A stretch of DNA of 5,688 nt from an uncultured Eisenbergiella sp. Lineage in GTDB: Bacteria; Bacillota; Clostridia; Lachnospirales; Lachnospiraceae. The position numbers and the translations under genes were made by a program. The stretch spans positions 1-5,688 of the forward strand of contig CANQTI010000124.1 in assembly GCA_947626725.1 (NCBI GenBank). Reading direction: 5' to 3'. This document shows, in pieces, positions 1 to 5,664 of this stretch (positions are counted from its first letter, which is position 1; every line of letters starts with the position of its first letter). The notes under the pieces were generated by a model. It searched no databases, was not told the origin of the DNA, and saw nothing but the letters and a program-made list of their open reading frames with translations.

Positions 1-839
1 ACTTAAACGGCGTAGAGCGGCCCGTTTCCTTCGGCATCAAGGAACAGGGCGACTACGAAGCGGAGGTCGTGCATTCTCTGGCGAAATGGAAACGCCAGGC
101 CCTGAAGGACTATGGATTTTCTCACGGAGAGGGCCTTTATACCGATATGAACGCCATCCGCCGGGATGAGGTCACAGACAACATCCATTCCATTTTTGTA
201 GATCAGTGGGACTGGGAAAAGATTATTTCCAAAGAAGAACGCAGCATGGAAACGCTCAAATCCGTGGTGCGGGACGTGTATAAGACGCTGCGCAAGACCG
301 AGCTCTACATGGCGATCCAATATGATTATATCGAGGAAATCCTGCCAAAGGATATCTTCTTCATCACCACGCAGGAGCTGGCAGATATGTTCCCTGATAA
401 TACGCCGAAGGAACGGGAATACTTCATCGCCAAGGCAAAAGGCGCCGTCTGCCTGATGCAGATCGGCGATCTGCTGGAAAACGGGGAAAAGCACGACGGC
501 CGCGCCCCCGACTATGATGACTGGAGCTTAAACGCCGATATCATCGTCTACTATCCCGTGCTGGACATCGCCCTGGAGCTTTCCTCCATGGGCATTCGCG
601 TGGACCGGGACGCGCTTCTGTCCCAACTGGAAAAAGCAGGCTGCCCGGAACGCGCAAAGCTCCCTTTCCAGAAGGCGATCCTGAACGAGGAACTGCCCTA
701 CACCATCGGCGGGGGCATCGGACAATCCCGAATCTGTATGTTCTTTCTGCGCAAAGCACACATCGGAGAGGTGCAGTGCTCCCTTTGGCCAAACGAGGTC
801 CGTGAAGAAGCGCTCCGCCACGGCATCCAGCTGCTGTAA
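1..839 (+). CDS. asnA: Aspartate-ammonia ligase (asparagine synthetase A), 5' truncated by window edge
   Basis: Cytosolic enzyme making L-asparagine from aspartate, ammonia and ATP (AMP-forming), with a fold related to class II Asp/Asn-tRNA synthetases. The frame is open from base 3, giving 278 visible residues; E. coli AsnA has 330, so roughly 50 N-terminal residues lie outside the window. From memory of the E. coli protein, EVVHSLAKWKR (visible residues 21-31), GEGLYT (42-47), DQWDW (67-71), RAPDYDDW (167-174), ELSSMGIRVD (192-201) and GGGIGQSR (236-243) all align. Known active-site positions appear kept: S25 (E. coli S72), R53 (R100), Q68 (Q116), D70 (D118), D172 (D219), D179 (D235), E192 (E248), S195 (S251), R199 (R255) and R243 (R299, class II motif 3 arginine). 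A short segment between DDW and the NADI strand is missing relative to E. coli. The GTG at 69 is internal, not the start. The gene ends in TAA and converges on the HAD-CPBP gene. Its promoter is not in the window. Confidence 0.96.
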   Translation, partial: LNGVERPVSFGIKEQGDYEAEVVHSLAKWKRQALKDYGFSHGEGLYTDMNAIRRDEVTDNIHSIFVDQWDWEKIISKEERSMETLKSVVRDVYKTLRKTELYMAIQYDYIEEILPKDIFFITTQELADMFPDNTPKEREYFIAKAKGAVCLMQIGDLLENGEKHDGRAPDYDDWSLNADIIVYYPVLDIALELSSMGIRVDRDALLSQLEKAGCPERAKLPFQKAILNEELPYTIGGGIGQSRICMFFLRKAHIGEVQCSLWPNEVREEALRHGIQLL

Positions 840-878
840 AACAGCAGCCGGACGGTTTTGATTTTCTGTACCGTTTTA

Positions 879-909
879 AACGGGCGGCCTGTTTTGCAGG
901 CCGCCCGTT
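879..909. terminator. GC-rich perfect hairpin between convergent genes, probable shared terminator
   Basis: A 13-bp perfect stem (AACGGGCGGCCTG, 879-891, with its complement at 897-909) encloses a 5-base loop. It starts 39 bases after the asnA stop. Neither side has a strong T-tract: the + side reads TTCAGAAATG, and the - side reads TAAAACGG. It is therefore a very stable but non-classical terminator. It could serve both converging transcripts or act mainly as a 3'-end stabiliser. Confidence 0.55.
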
Positions 910-983
910 CAGAAATGCAGCTTCTTTTGCGATGTATCTTCAGATGGGCGGCCCCTGCTGCGGGCGGCCCGTTTCCATAGCCG

Positions 984-2687
984 TTATGCGGAGGCCTTTT
1001 TCTGCCATATCACCATGAAAACCAGGCACACCGCAGAAATTCCCAGGAAAAACAGGGTCGCCGGAGCCGTTACAAAAGCCTCTCCCACAGGCGACAGATC
1101 CAACACAACATATACAAACAGATTCGCTATCGCATGGAACACGACGGACGCCCACAGTGTTCCGTAAAGTTCCCTCACCAGCGCCATCACGGCGCCGAGC
1201 AGCGTCGCGTATACGAACTGCACCAGATTGCCATGAAACAGCCCAAATGCCAACGCAGAAACCGCAATGGCCACCGGCGCGCTGCACACCTTCCGCAGTT
1301 GTCCGTAAACAACGCCGCGGAATAAAAACTCCTCTCCCAAAGGCGCCAAAATCGCATAGGACAAAATGCCCAGCCAAATCGGAACAGACATCTGCATATC
1401 CGACACTTCCTGAAATGTAGGGGAAAATCGGTAAAGCTCCGCCAGAGATAAAAGGCCGTTCGCCCCTACAGAAAGGGAAGCGGCCAGAATCCCCATAGGA
1501 AGCAGGGAAAGCCCATCGATGGGGCCTGCGGGCCGAAATCGCACCTGCTTATGCCAAATACCGAAACAGGCCGCAAAGGCTGCCGCAATTCCCAAAGCAT
1601 TGCCCAGATTCAGCCACATGTCGTCCACATACAGCTGGAATCCCCCAAAATTTCCGCCGTTTCTGATCCCTTCCAACACAGCCCCGACAATCAGCAGGAT
1701 CATGCTGACCGAAAGCGTCACAATGAAATAGAGCCCTATCGCCAGAGCGCTGACCCCAACGGCTTTTACGCCCTGCTGGAGACGCGTTTCCGGCTTTCTG
1801 CTCTGCGTCCCCCGATAACGGTCATGGTAATATCCATCCCTCTCTCCGGAGAACGCCCCATGGGCTGAGGACTGTCCCTGCCCTGCATACGGATTCCCGC
1901 CCGGTGCAGACGCCTGATCCTGCCCTGCATATGGGCTCCCGCCCGGCGCAGACGCCCGATCCTGCCCTGCATATGGGCTCCCGCCCGGCGCAGACGCCTG
2001 GCCTCGCTCCGCATACGGATTCCCGCCTGGTCCGGGTCCCCCTCTCATTAACGCATACCACAGCTCCTCCACATCATTCACAAGGATCTCCGCTCCGGCC
2101 GCCTGCAGCTCTCCCGGTCCCGCATAGCCATATGTGACCCCAACGCTGTGCGCGCCAATGGCCCTGGCCCCCTCAATGTCAAACTTCCGATCGCCTACCA
2201 TCGCCACCTGGGAACAATCCGGCCCCCCAAGGCGGCGCAGCGCCTCCTCTACCACTTCCTCTTTTCGCGCCCGCGTTCCGTCCAATTCACTGCCCACCAC
2301 GACCTCAAAATACTGCCGTATCCCGAAATAGGCGAGAATATCCTCCACAAACACCCCCGGCTTGCTGGATGCGATCGCCAAATGTGCTCCAGCACCCTGC
2401 AGTCCGGCCAAAAGCTGCGCCATGCCCGGATAGAGCTTGTTCTCATATTTCCCCGTCACGGAAAAACGCTCCCGATACTTCACAACAGCCGCTTCCGCCT
2501 GCTCCCTGCTAAAGCCATAAAACTCCATGAAGCTGTCTGTCAGCGGCGGTCCGATAAAAGGCTCCAGCTTATCCTTATCCGGTTCTTCTATGCCAAAGCT
2601 TCTAAGCGCATACTGAACGCTCGCCGTAATCCCCTCCTTGGGATCACTCACCGTTCCATCCAGATCAAATAAAATATAGGGAAACAT
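984..2687 (-). CDS. HAD-superfamily phosphatase fused to CPBP intramembrane metalloprotease
   Basis: A 567-residue two-domain protein. Residues 1-215 form a phosphoglycolate-phosphatase-like HAD hydrolase: motif I FDLDGTVSD (D8 nucleophile, D10), motif II serine in ASSKP (S107/S108), motif III lysine near K142, and motif IV GDRKFD (D166, D170), with a helical cap at about 16-85. Residues 220-275 are four 14-residue repeats of the form PGGxPYAxxxxxSA, followed by a charged stretch (280-304). From about 306 the protein is a polytopic membrane domain with the CPBP (CAAX protease/bacteriocin-processing) motifs EEFLFR (E452, E453, R457), FGLFH (H485) and HAIAN (H518, N522), the expected zinc and catalytic residues. 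The start is supported by GAGGTGA ending 4 bases before the ATG. The HAD part should face the cytosol and the protease sit in the membrane. The HAD substrate, the protease target and any link between the two activities cannot be read from the sequence. No neighbouring gene hints at a role. Confidence 0.93.
   Translation of the reverse strand: MFPYILFDLDGTVSDPKEGITASVQYALRSFGIEEPDKDKLEPFIGPPLTDSFMEFYGFSREQAEAAVVKYRERFSVTGKYENKLYPGMAQLLAGLQGAGAHLAIASSKPGVFVEDILAYFGIRQYFEVVVGSELDGTRARKEEVVEEALRRLGGPDCSQVAMVGDRKFDIEGARAIGAHSVGVTYGYAGPGELQAAGAEILVNDVEELWYALMRGGPGPGGNPYAERGQASAPGGSPYAGQDRASAPGGSPYAGQDQASAPGGNPYAGQGQSSAHGAFSGERDGYYHDRYRGTQSRKPETRLQQGVKAVGVSALAIGLYFIVTLSVSMILLIVGAVLEGIRNGGNFGGFQLYVDDMWLNLGNALGIAAAFAACFGIWHKQVRFRPAGPIDGLSLLPMGILAASLSVGANGLLSLAELYRFSPTFQEVSDMQMSVPIWLGILSYAILAPLGEEFLFRGVVYGQLRKVCSAPVAIAVSALAFGLFHGNLVQFVYATLLGAVMALVRELYGTLWASVVFHAIANLFVYVVLDLSPVGEAFVTAPATLFFLGISAVCLVFMVIWQKKASA
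1863..2030 (-). repeat. Four in-frame 42-bp tandem repeats encoding the interdomain linker
   Basis: Four contiguous 42-bp units (1863-1904, 1905-1946, 1947-1988, 1989-2030) encode 14-residue units of the form PGGxPYAxxxxxSA, rich in Gly, Pro, Ala, Ser and Gln. The two central units differ at only 2 of 42 bases, while the outer two are more diverged. This pattern is consistent with recent duplication of the central unit. The length is a multiple of three, so copy-number change would alter linker length without breaking the frame. Confidence 0.95.
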
Positions 2688-2739
2688 CTCTTCACCTCAT
2701 CTATACCGCTTATCTGCGATATCTTTTGTATTCCCTCTT

Positions 2740-2748
2740 ATCATATCA
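2740..2748 (-). promoter_or_regulatory. Extended -10 promoter of the HAD-CPBP gene
   Basis: On the minus strand the sequence reads TGATATGAT, an extended -10 (TGn plus TATGAT) lying 53 bases upstream of the ATG. The -35 position 17 bases further up is TGGAAG, a weak match to TTGACA, as is often tolerated with an extended -10. The predicted transcription start is near 2733, giving a leader of about 45 bases that contains the GAGGTGA ribosome binding site. Confidence 0.55.
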
Positions 2749-2890
2749 GAAATTCCCGCTATCTTCCATGAAAATTTTGTGAAATGCAATGCCGCGGCTA
2801 TTGCCGGCATCCCGCCAGGGTCAGACCCAAACCGAATTAGAAGACCCAATATTCCTTCCTGTTGGACACTCCGATATTCTTCATGTGGGA

Positions 2891-2919
2891 TTGACAAACA
2901 GACCAACAACAGTTATAGT
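2891..2919 (+). promoter_or_regulatory. Sigma-A-type promoter for the thiT leader
   Basis: A perfect -35 TTGACA (2891-2896) is separated by exactly 17 bases from the -10 TATAGT (2914-2919, one mismatch to TATAAT). Transcription should start near 2926, giving a leader of about 280 nt that contains the TPP riboswitch. The near-consensus strength fits a gene controlled mainly by attenuation after initiation. Confidence 0.8.
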
Positions 2920-2928
2920 AATAAACAG

Positions 2929-2947
2929 CCGGAGAAAATGTCTCCGG
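2929..2947 (+). other. Hairpin at the 5' end of the thiT leader RNA
   Basis: CCGGAGA (2929-2935) and TCTCCGG (2941-2947) form a perfect 7-bp stem with a 5-base loop, starting only a few bases from the predicted transcription start. There is no T-tract, so it is not a terminator. A 5'-terminal stem of this kind can protect an mRNA from decay, but that is inference. A second, weaker stem follows (2958-2962 with 2979-2983). Confidence 0.5.
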
Positions 2948-2994
2948 GAAAATAGCGGCGGGCGCGCAAGTCGGCCTTCCCGCTGTCATCATTC

Positions 2995-3098
2995 AGCGCC
3001 AGGGGAGCTTATTGCTGAGACTGAAAGGAAAATCGGATGGAGATTTTCTTTTCTAACCCTCACTACCTGAACCGGATAATACCGGCGGAGGGAGGCAG
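2995..3098 (+). ncRNA. TPP (THI-box) riboswitch aptamer
   Basis: The region carries the conserved thiamine pyrophosphate aptamer blocks in the right order: AGGGGAGC (3001-3008), the T-loop motif CTGAGA (3015-3020) that contacts the pyrimidine of TPP, a variable P3a extension closed by GAAAATC (3028-3034) with GATTTTC (3042-3048), then ACCTGA (3065-3070) and the block GGATAATACCGGCGGAGGGA (3074-3093), very close to the family consensus. CCGG at 3072-3075 and 3082-3085 forms the P4/P5 stem. It lies in the leader of thiT on the same strand, which is a classic target. Outer P1 pairing is short (GCC 2998-3000 with GGC 3094-3096), so the exact aptamer ends are approximate. Confidence 0.95.
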
Positions 3099-3099
3099 A

Positions 3100-3167
3100 T
3101 TTTTGCGGCCGAAGGATACAGACCATCGGGAATGATCCGATATTTTGTCTGAATCGAACCGCAAAAA
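3100..3167 (+). other. Long connector hairpin between TPP aptamer and terminator
   Basis: TTTTTGCGG (3100-3108) pairs perfectly with CCGCAAAAA (3159-3167). Inside it CAGAC (3119-3123) pairs with GTCTG (3147-3151), and ATCGG (3125-3129) with CCGAT (3137-3141). This extended arm brings the 3' end of the aptamer next to the 5' arm of the terminator. That arrangement would make pairing of GGAGGG (3087-3092) with CCCTCC (3176-3181) easy in the ligand-free state. Confidence 0.6.
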
Positions 3168-3176
3168 GCGATATCC

Positions 3177-3204
3177 CCTCCTGTGCAAACAAGGAGGTTT
3201 TTTT
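3177..3204 (+). terminator. Riboswitch-controlled terminator that includes the thiT Shine-Dalgarno
   Basis: CCTCCT (3177-3182) pairs with AGGAGG (3192-3197). The stem can extend by GT/AC around a bulged A to a GCAA tetraloop (3185-3188). Seven T residues (3198-3204) follow directly, and the next base is the A of the thiT ATG. The 3' arm AAGGAGG is also the ribosome binding site, 7 bases from the start codon. One structure can therefore both end transcription and hide the SD. The competing antiterminator is GGAGGG of the aptamer 3' end (3087-3092) with CCCTCC (3176-3181). Confidence 0.82.
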
Positions 3205-3771
3205 ATGTCAGACAAGACCAAAGCTTTCACCACCAGAAAACTCGTTTTCTGCGCCATGGCCATCGCGCTGGCCACGGTAATCTCAGTCGTCCTCAAGCTG
3301 CCCAGCCTGCCCAACGGCGGATCCATCACGCTGTTTTCCATGCTGGTCATCTGCCTGATCGGCTACTGGTACGGACCGGCCACCGGCCTGATCACCGCTT
3401 TCGCCTACGGTATCCTGCAGTTTATCACCGGCCCCTATGTGGTCCATCCGCTTCAGGTGCTGCTGGACTATCCGCTGGCCTTCGGCGCACTGGGGCTGTC
3501 CGGTTTCTTCTGGAAATCCAAAAACGGCCTGCTCAAGGGCTATATCATCGGCGTCCTGGGCAGACTGCTGACCCATGAGATCTCCGGCTACATCTTCTAC
3601 ACCACCTATGTTCCGGGCGGTCCCGCGGCAAACATCGCAGCAATCTGGGCATCTACCGTCTACAACATGAGCTATATTCTTCCGGAGATGATTCTGACCA
3701 TTGTGCTGCTCCTGCTGCCGCCGGTCAAAAGCGCACTCACCCGGCTGAAAGGATTGGCCGTCAGGGGGTAA
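3205..3771 (+). CDS. thiT: Thiamine-specific S-component of an ECF transporter (ThiT/YuaJ family)
   Basis: A 188-residue, roughly six-helix membrane protein. It is the substrate-binding (S) component that captures thiamine and docks onto the shared EcfA-EcfA'-EcfT energising module, which is not encoded here. Family-type motifs seen are the segment after PNGGSITLFSM (36-46), HPLQVLLDYPLAF (81-93; D88-Y89 sit where L. lactis ThiT has the thiamine-contacting Glu-Tyr), RLLTHEISGYIF (120-131, H124) and STVYNMSYILPE (150-161, Y153 and N154). Length matches the family (about 180-200). The ATG at 3205 is chosen because AAGGAGG lies 7 bases upstream. An in-frame TTG at 3145 would run through the terminator and is rejected. 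The TPP riboswitch upstream independently supports thiamine as substrate. Substitution of Glu by Asp at the binding position is noted from memory of the lactococcal protein and should be checked. Confidence 0.93.
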   Translation: MSDKTKAFTTRKLVFCAMAIALATVISVVLKLPSLPNGGSITLFSMLVICLIGYWYGPATGLITAFAYGILQFITGPYVVHPLQVLLDYPLAFGALGLSGFFWKSKNGLLKGYIIGVLGRLLTHEISGYIFYTTYVPGGPAANIAAIWASTVYNMSYILPEMILTIVLLLLPPVKSALTRLKGLAVRG

Positions 3772-3803
3772 GAAAATATGCGCCGCCAGGTGTACATAAA
3801 GAG

Positions 3804-3835
3804 AAAGATGGTTTTGACCATCTTTTTCTTTTTTT
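3804..3835. terminator. Intrinsic terminator after thiT, possibly bidirectional
   Basis: AAAGATGGT (3804-3812) and ACCATCTTT (3817-3825) form a 9-bp stem with loop TTTG, followed on the + strand by TTCTTTTTTT (3826-3835). It lies 32 bases after the thiT stop and is a textbook intrinsic terminator. On the minus strand the stem is preceded by an A-tract and followed by CTCTTTA, so it may also stop transcripts coming from the polytopic membrane-protein gene. Confidence 0.9.
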
Positions 3836-3842
3836 AAAATTT

Positions 3843-3881
3843 CAGGGAGATATGAAACCAGTTGGTTCCCGTACCTCCCTG
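3843..3881. repeat. Inverted repeat (CAGGGAG/CTCCCTG) in the convergent gap
   Basis: CAGGGAG (3843-3849) and CTCCCTG (3875-3881) form a 7-bp outer stem. Inside, AACC (3856-3859) and GGTT (3864-3867) make a small inner stem. Read on the minus strand it is followed by AAATTTT, a weak T-tract, so it may be part of termination for the gene ending at 3980. It could equally be the remnant of a small mobile element, as noted in the findings. Confidence 0.4.
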
Positions 3882-3979
3882 TTTTATGGCTGCATATTTT
3901 CCGACAGCCCCTTTTGTCTGCTATTGGACAGTATAATTTAGGATTTAGACAACCGTATTTTCCGGTTTCCCAAATCGTT

Positions 3980-5470
3980 TTAATCTTCATTCGTGATTTC
4001 GCCATCCCAATCCTCATCAATTACCAGCAATGGCTTCGCCAAAATGCGATAAAAAACACCATCTGTCTCTCCGGAGAAATTACCGCTCTTTAATATATCG
4101 CCCTCAATCCCGACCTCCCAATGTCTCAGCGCTTCCCCGTTCGCAATCCTCTGTACAGACGTTTTTATCGTTCTGTGAATCTCATTAAAGGGAGTGATCG
4201 CACCCAGCAGCAAAACAACGCAGTAAGCCACAAAAACGCCCCTTTTCCCATCTTGCCGTCTTTTTTCAAACGCCTCCATGCAAAAAATCATCAGCACAAG
4301 CAGCGCCGGCACTGACGCACGCATGCAAAAATCTGCACCGCTTCCCACTCTGATCAGAGGACAAACTGTCAGAATACCGATCAGGAGCCAAAAAAGCGGA
4401 TCCTTTCTGCGGTATTTCCAGATGAAACACAGATAAATTCCAAACTCCAGGAAATAGAACAGCAAATAACGCAGCAGAACCGCCGCCGGCTCTGCGGAAA
4501 CCGCGCTCACTTCCGCCTGCCCGATCTCATTTCCGGATATATTGCCGATCAGGTATAAAAAAGACACCCCGCCTATCACGATAACGCCGACAACATTCTG
4601 AAAGGTAAAAACTTCCTTCCAGCGGCTTCTGTCTTCTCTTACAAATCTGATGTACAGGCAAATGGCAATCGGAATCAGCCCCACGAAGGGAATCGTCGAG
4701 GTCAGCATACTCAGGGCTAAAAGGAACAACATGCTTTTGCTGTTCTTCTGTACCAAAATGAGCATCGTCGCCACCCAGGCGGGAATCGCCTGGTTAAACA
4801 CCCAAAACAGCTGCGACGTCGTGGAAGTAAACTGGATATTTTCCGCCCACCATTCCAGATGAGCAGCCAGGCTCAAGTCCATTCCTTCCCCGGCATAGAT
4901 ACATGTCCCTACATAATCCAGACCGCTGAAAAAGATCAGAAATACAATCGGCAGCAGATCCGTCTTTCCACGATATACGCAGATCAGGTAATATGTAATA
5001 AAAACACCCAAAACCGCCCATATCAGCTGCACCGCATATCCCGCTTCCAGACCGAAAATCTTTCCAATGCATGCCGCTGGCAGCCAAAAACCGATATAAT
5101 AAATCAGCCCTCTCTTCCCGTTATAGGAAATCACCGGCCAGCTGCGCTCCACCAATGCCCGAAATATGGCATTGCGTACCGCATGATCACTGTTCTGATA
5201 ACAAAACCCCCCTACGCCGGACAAAAACACCCACAGAACGATCAAAAAAAATACGGCAAGCACCGTCTTCCAATTAACCCGTCCTTTTATCGCAAGGCAA
5301 CGCGTCCTGACAGATTCCGTAAAGCCCCGGATACAGGCATACACCGTCAGCAAACAAAAAGGCAGTGCCCAATACCATTTTAACCAGCCAGCCATAAAGA
5401 TAATCACAGGCAGAGCAAGATATAAATAGATCAGAATGCTGGCGTATATGCCGACCTTGTCCTTATTCAT
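3980..5470 (-). CDS. Polytopic membrane protein of unknown function (possibly GT-C-like)
   Basis: I do not recognise this 496-residue protein with confidence. It has about 12-14 hydrophobic segments (around 8-28, 31-48, 68-88, 121-138, 143-164, 171-190, 223-240, 246-275, 289-309, 330-350, 358-373, 382-400, 411-426) and a soluble C-terminal tail of about 70 residues ending in an acidic stretch. A polar segment after the third helix reads QNSDHAVRNAIFRAL (92-106). Other conspicuous loop motifs are TSTTSQLFWVFNQAIPAW (215-232) and GSGADFCMRASVPAL (376-390). Acidic and His residues just after an N-terminal helix, plus many helices, are reminiscent of GT-C-type membrane glycosyltransferases or cell-surface polysaccharide proteins, but this is only a hint. 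The start is supported by AGGAG 7 bases before the ATG, which overlaps the stop of a small upstream ORF (ATGA). It converges on thiT. Confidence 0.85.
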   Translation of the reverse strand: MNKDKVGIYASILIYLYLALPVIIFMAGWLKWYWALPFCLLTVYACIRGFTESVRTRCLAIKGRVNWKTVLAVFFLIVLWVFLSGVGGFCYQNSDHAVRNAIFRALVERSWPVISYNGKRGLIYYIGFWLPAACIGKIFGLEAGYAVQLIWAVLGVFITYYLICVYRGKTDLLPIVFLIFFSGLDYVGTCIYAGEGMDLSLAAHLEWWAENIQFTSTTSQLFWVFNQAIPAWVATMLILVQKNSKSMLFLLALSMLTSTIPFVGLIPIAICLYIRFVREDRSRWKEVFTFQNVVGVIVIGGVSFLYLIGNISGNEIGQAEVSAVSAEPAAVLLRYLLFYFLEFGIYLCFIWKYRRKDPLFWLLIGILTVCPLIRVGSGADFCMRASVPALLVLMIFCMEAFEKRRQDGKRGVFVAYCVVLLLGAITPFNEIHRTIKTSVQRIANGEALRHWEVGIEGDILKSGNFSGETDGVFYRILAKPLLVIDEDWDGEITNED

Positions 5471-5613
5471 AGGCTAACTCCTATAAAATTTATTTGAACA
5501 TGCTCTTCCGGACATGGTGCTTCCAACGGATTTAAATTAAAACCGTAGAGCAATACTATAAATAGCAGTATAGCACAAGTCAACCAAAAAGATAAGAATA
5601 TTTTTAAATCCAT
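5467..5613 (-). CDS. Small single-pass membrane protein, 48 residues, overlapping the next gene
   Basis: An ATG at 5611-5613 opens 48 codons ending in TGA. The stop overlaps the start of the polytopic membrane protein as ATGA, the usual sign of translational coupling. The product begins MDLKIFLSFWLTCAILLF: one hydrophobic helix at about 4-24 with only K4 as an N-terminal charge, then a polar tail containing NPLEAPCPEEHV (28-39), with cysteines at 13 and 34. An in-frame TAG lies eight codons upstream and no alternative ATG, GTG or TTG falls between, so the start is fixed. The weak point is the lack of a clear Shine-Dalgarno (GTGGCAAACTCGGG precedes the ATG). I recognise no family. It may be a small partner or leader peptide for the downstream protein. 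A candidate promoter lies inside it, so it may instead be a chance ORF. Confidence 0.5.
   Translation of the reverse strand: MDLKIFLSFWLTCAILLFIVLLYGFNLNPLEAPCPEEHVQINFIGVSL
5555..5583 (-). promoter_or_regulatory. Candidate promoter for the polytopic membrane-protein gene
   Basis: On the minus strand TTGACT (5578-5583) is separated by 17 bases from TATAGT (5555-5560), each one mismatch from consensus. The predicted start is near 5548, leaving a leader of about 78 nt before the ATG at 5470. An overlapping extended -10 (TGCTATACT, with TATACT at 5567-5572) is also present. The sites fall inside the 48-codon ORF, so this promoter would transcribe only the larger gene. Confidence 0.5.
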
Positions 5614-5664
5614 CCCGAGTTTGCCACTTGCTGACTAATCCCAATTAAATTTTTTCCTTATTTT

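Noticed and set aside
1863..2030. CRISPR-like repeat array
   Set aside because: The units are head-to-tail without spacers and lie in frame within a protein linker.
1766..2137. Several arginine- or proline-rich overlapping ORFs on both strands around the 42-bp repeats
   Set aside because: They are out-of-frame readings of the tandem repeat inside the HAD-CPBP gene. The long repeat keeps all frames open and none has a plausible start or product.
2818..2828. GGGTCAGACCC palindrome in the divergent region
   Set aside because: It is a short single copy away from both promoters' core elements. It could be an operator, but nothing supports that.
2697..2909. 70-codon minus-strand ORF upstream of the HAD-CPBP gene
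   Set aside because: It runs across the predicted fusion-gene promoter and starts within the thiT promoter, lacks a Shine-Dalgarno, and its composition does not resemble a protein family.
3145..3204. N-terminal extension of ThiT from an in-frame TTG
   Set aside because: It would translate through the connector arm and the terminator hairpin, has no ribosome binding site, and the ATG at 3205 has an ideal AAGGAGG 7 bases upstream.
3778..3837. 19-codon ORF just after thiT (ATG at 3778)
   Set aside because: It is made up mostly of the terminator stem and its T-tract, so it is a chance reading.
3283..4020. 245-codon minus-strand ORF antisense to thiT
   Set aside because: It lies opposite a clear ThiT coding sequence, crosses the strong terminator and overlaps the 3' end of the membrane-protein gene in another frame. 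Its sequence is low-complexity and rich in Asp, Gln and Gly, as expected of a shadow frame.
4859..5383. 174-codon plus-strand ORF opposite the membrane-protein gene
   Set aside because: It is the antisense of strongly hydrophobic coding sequence, has no ribosome binding site and no recognisable domain.
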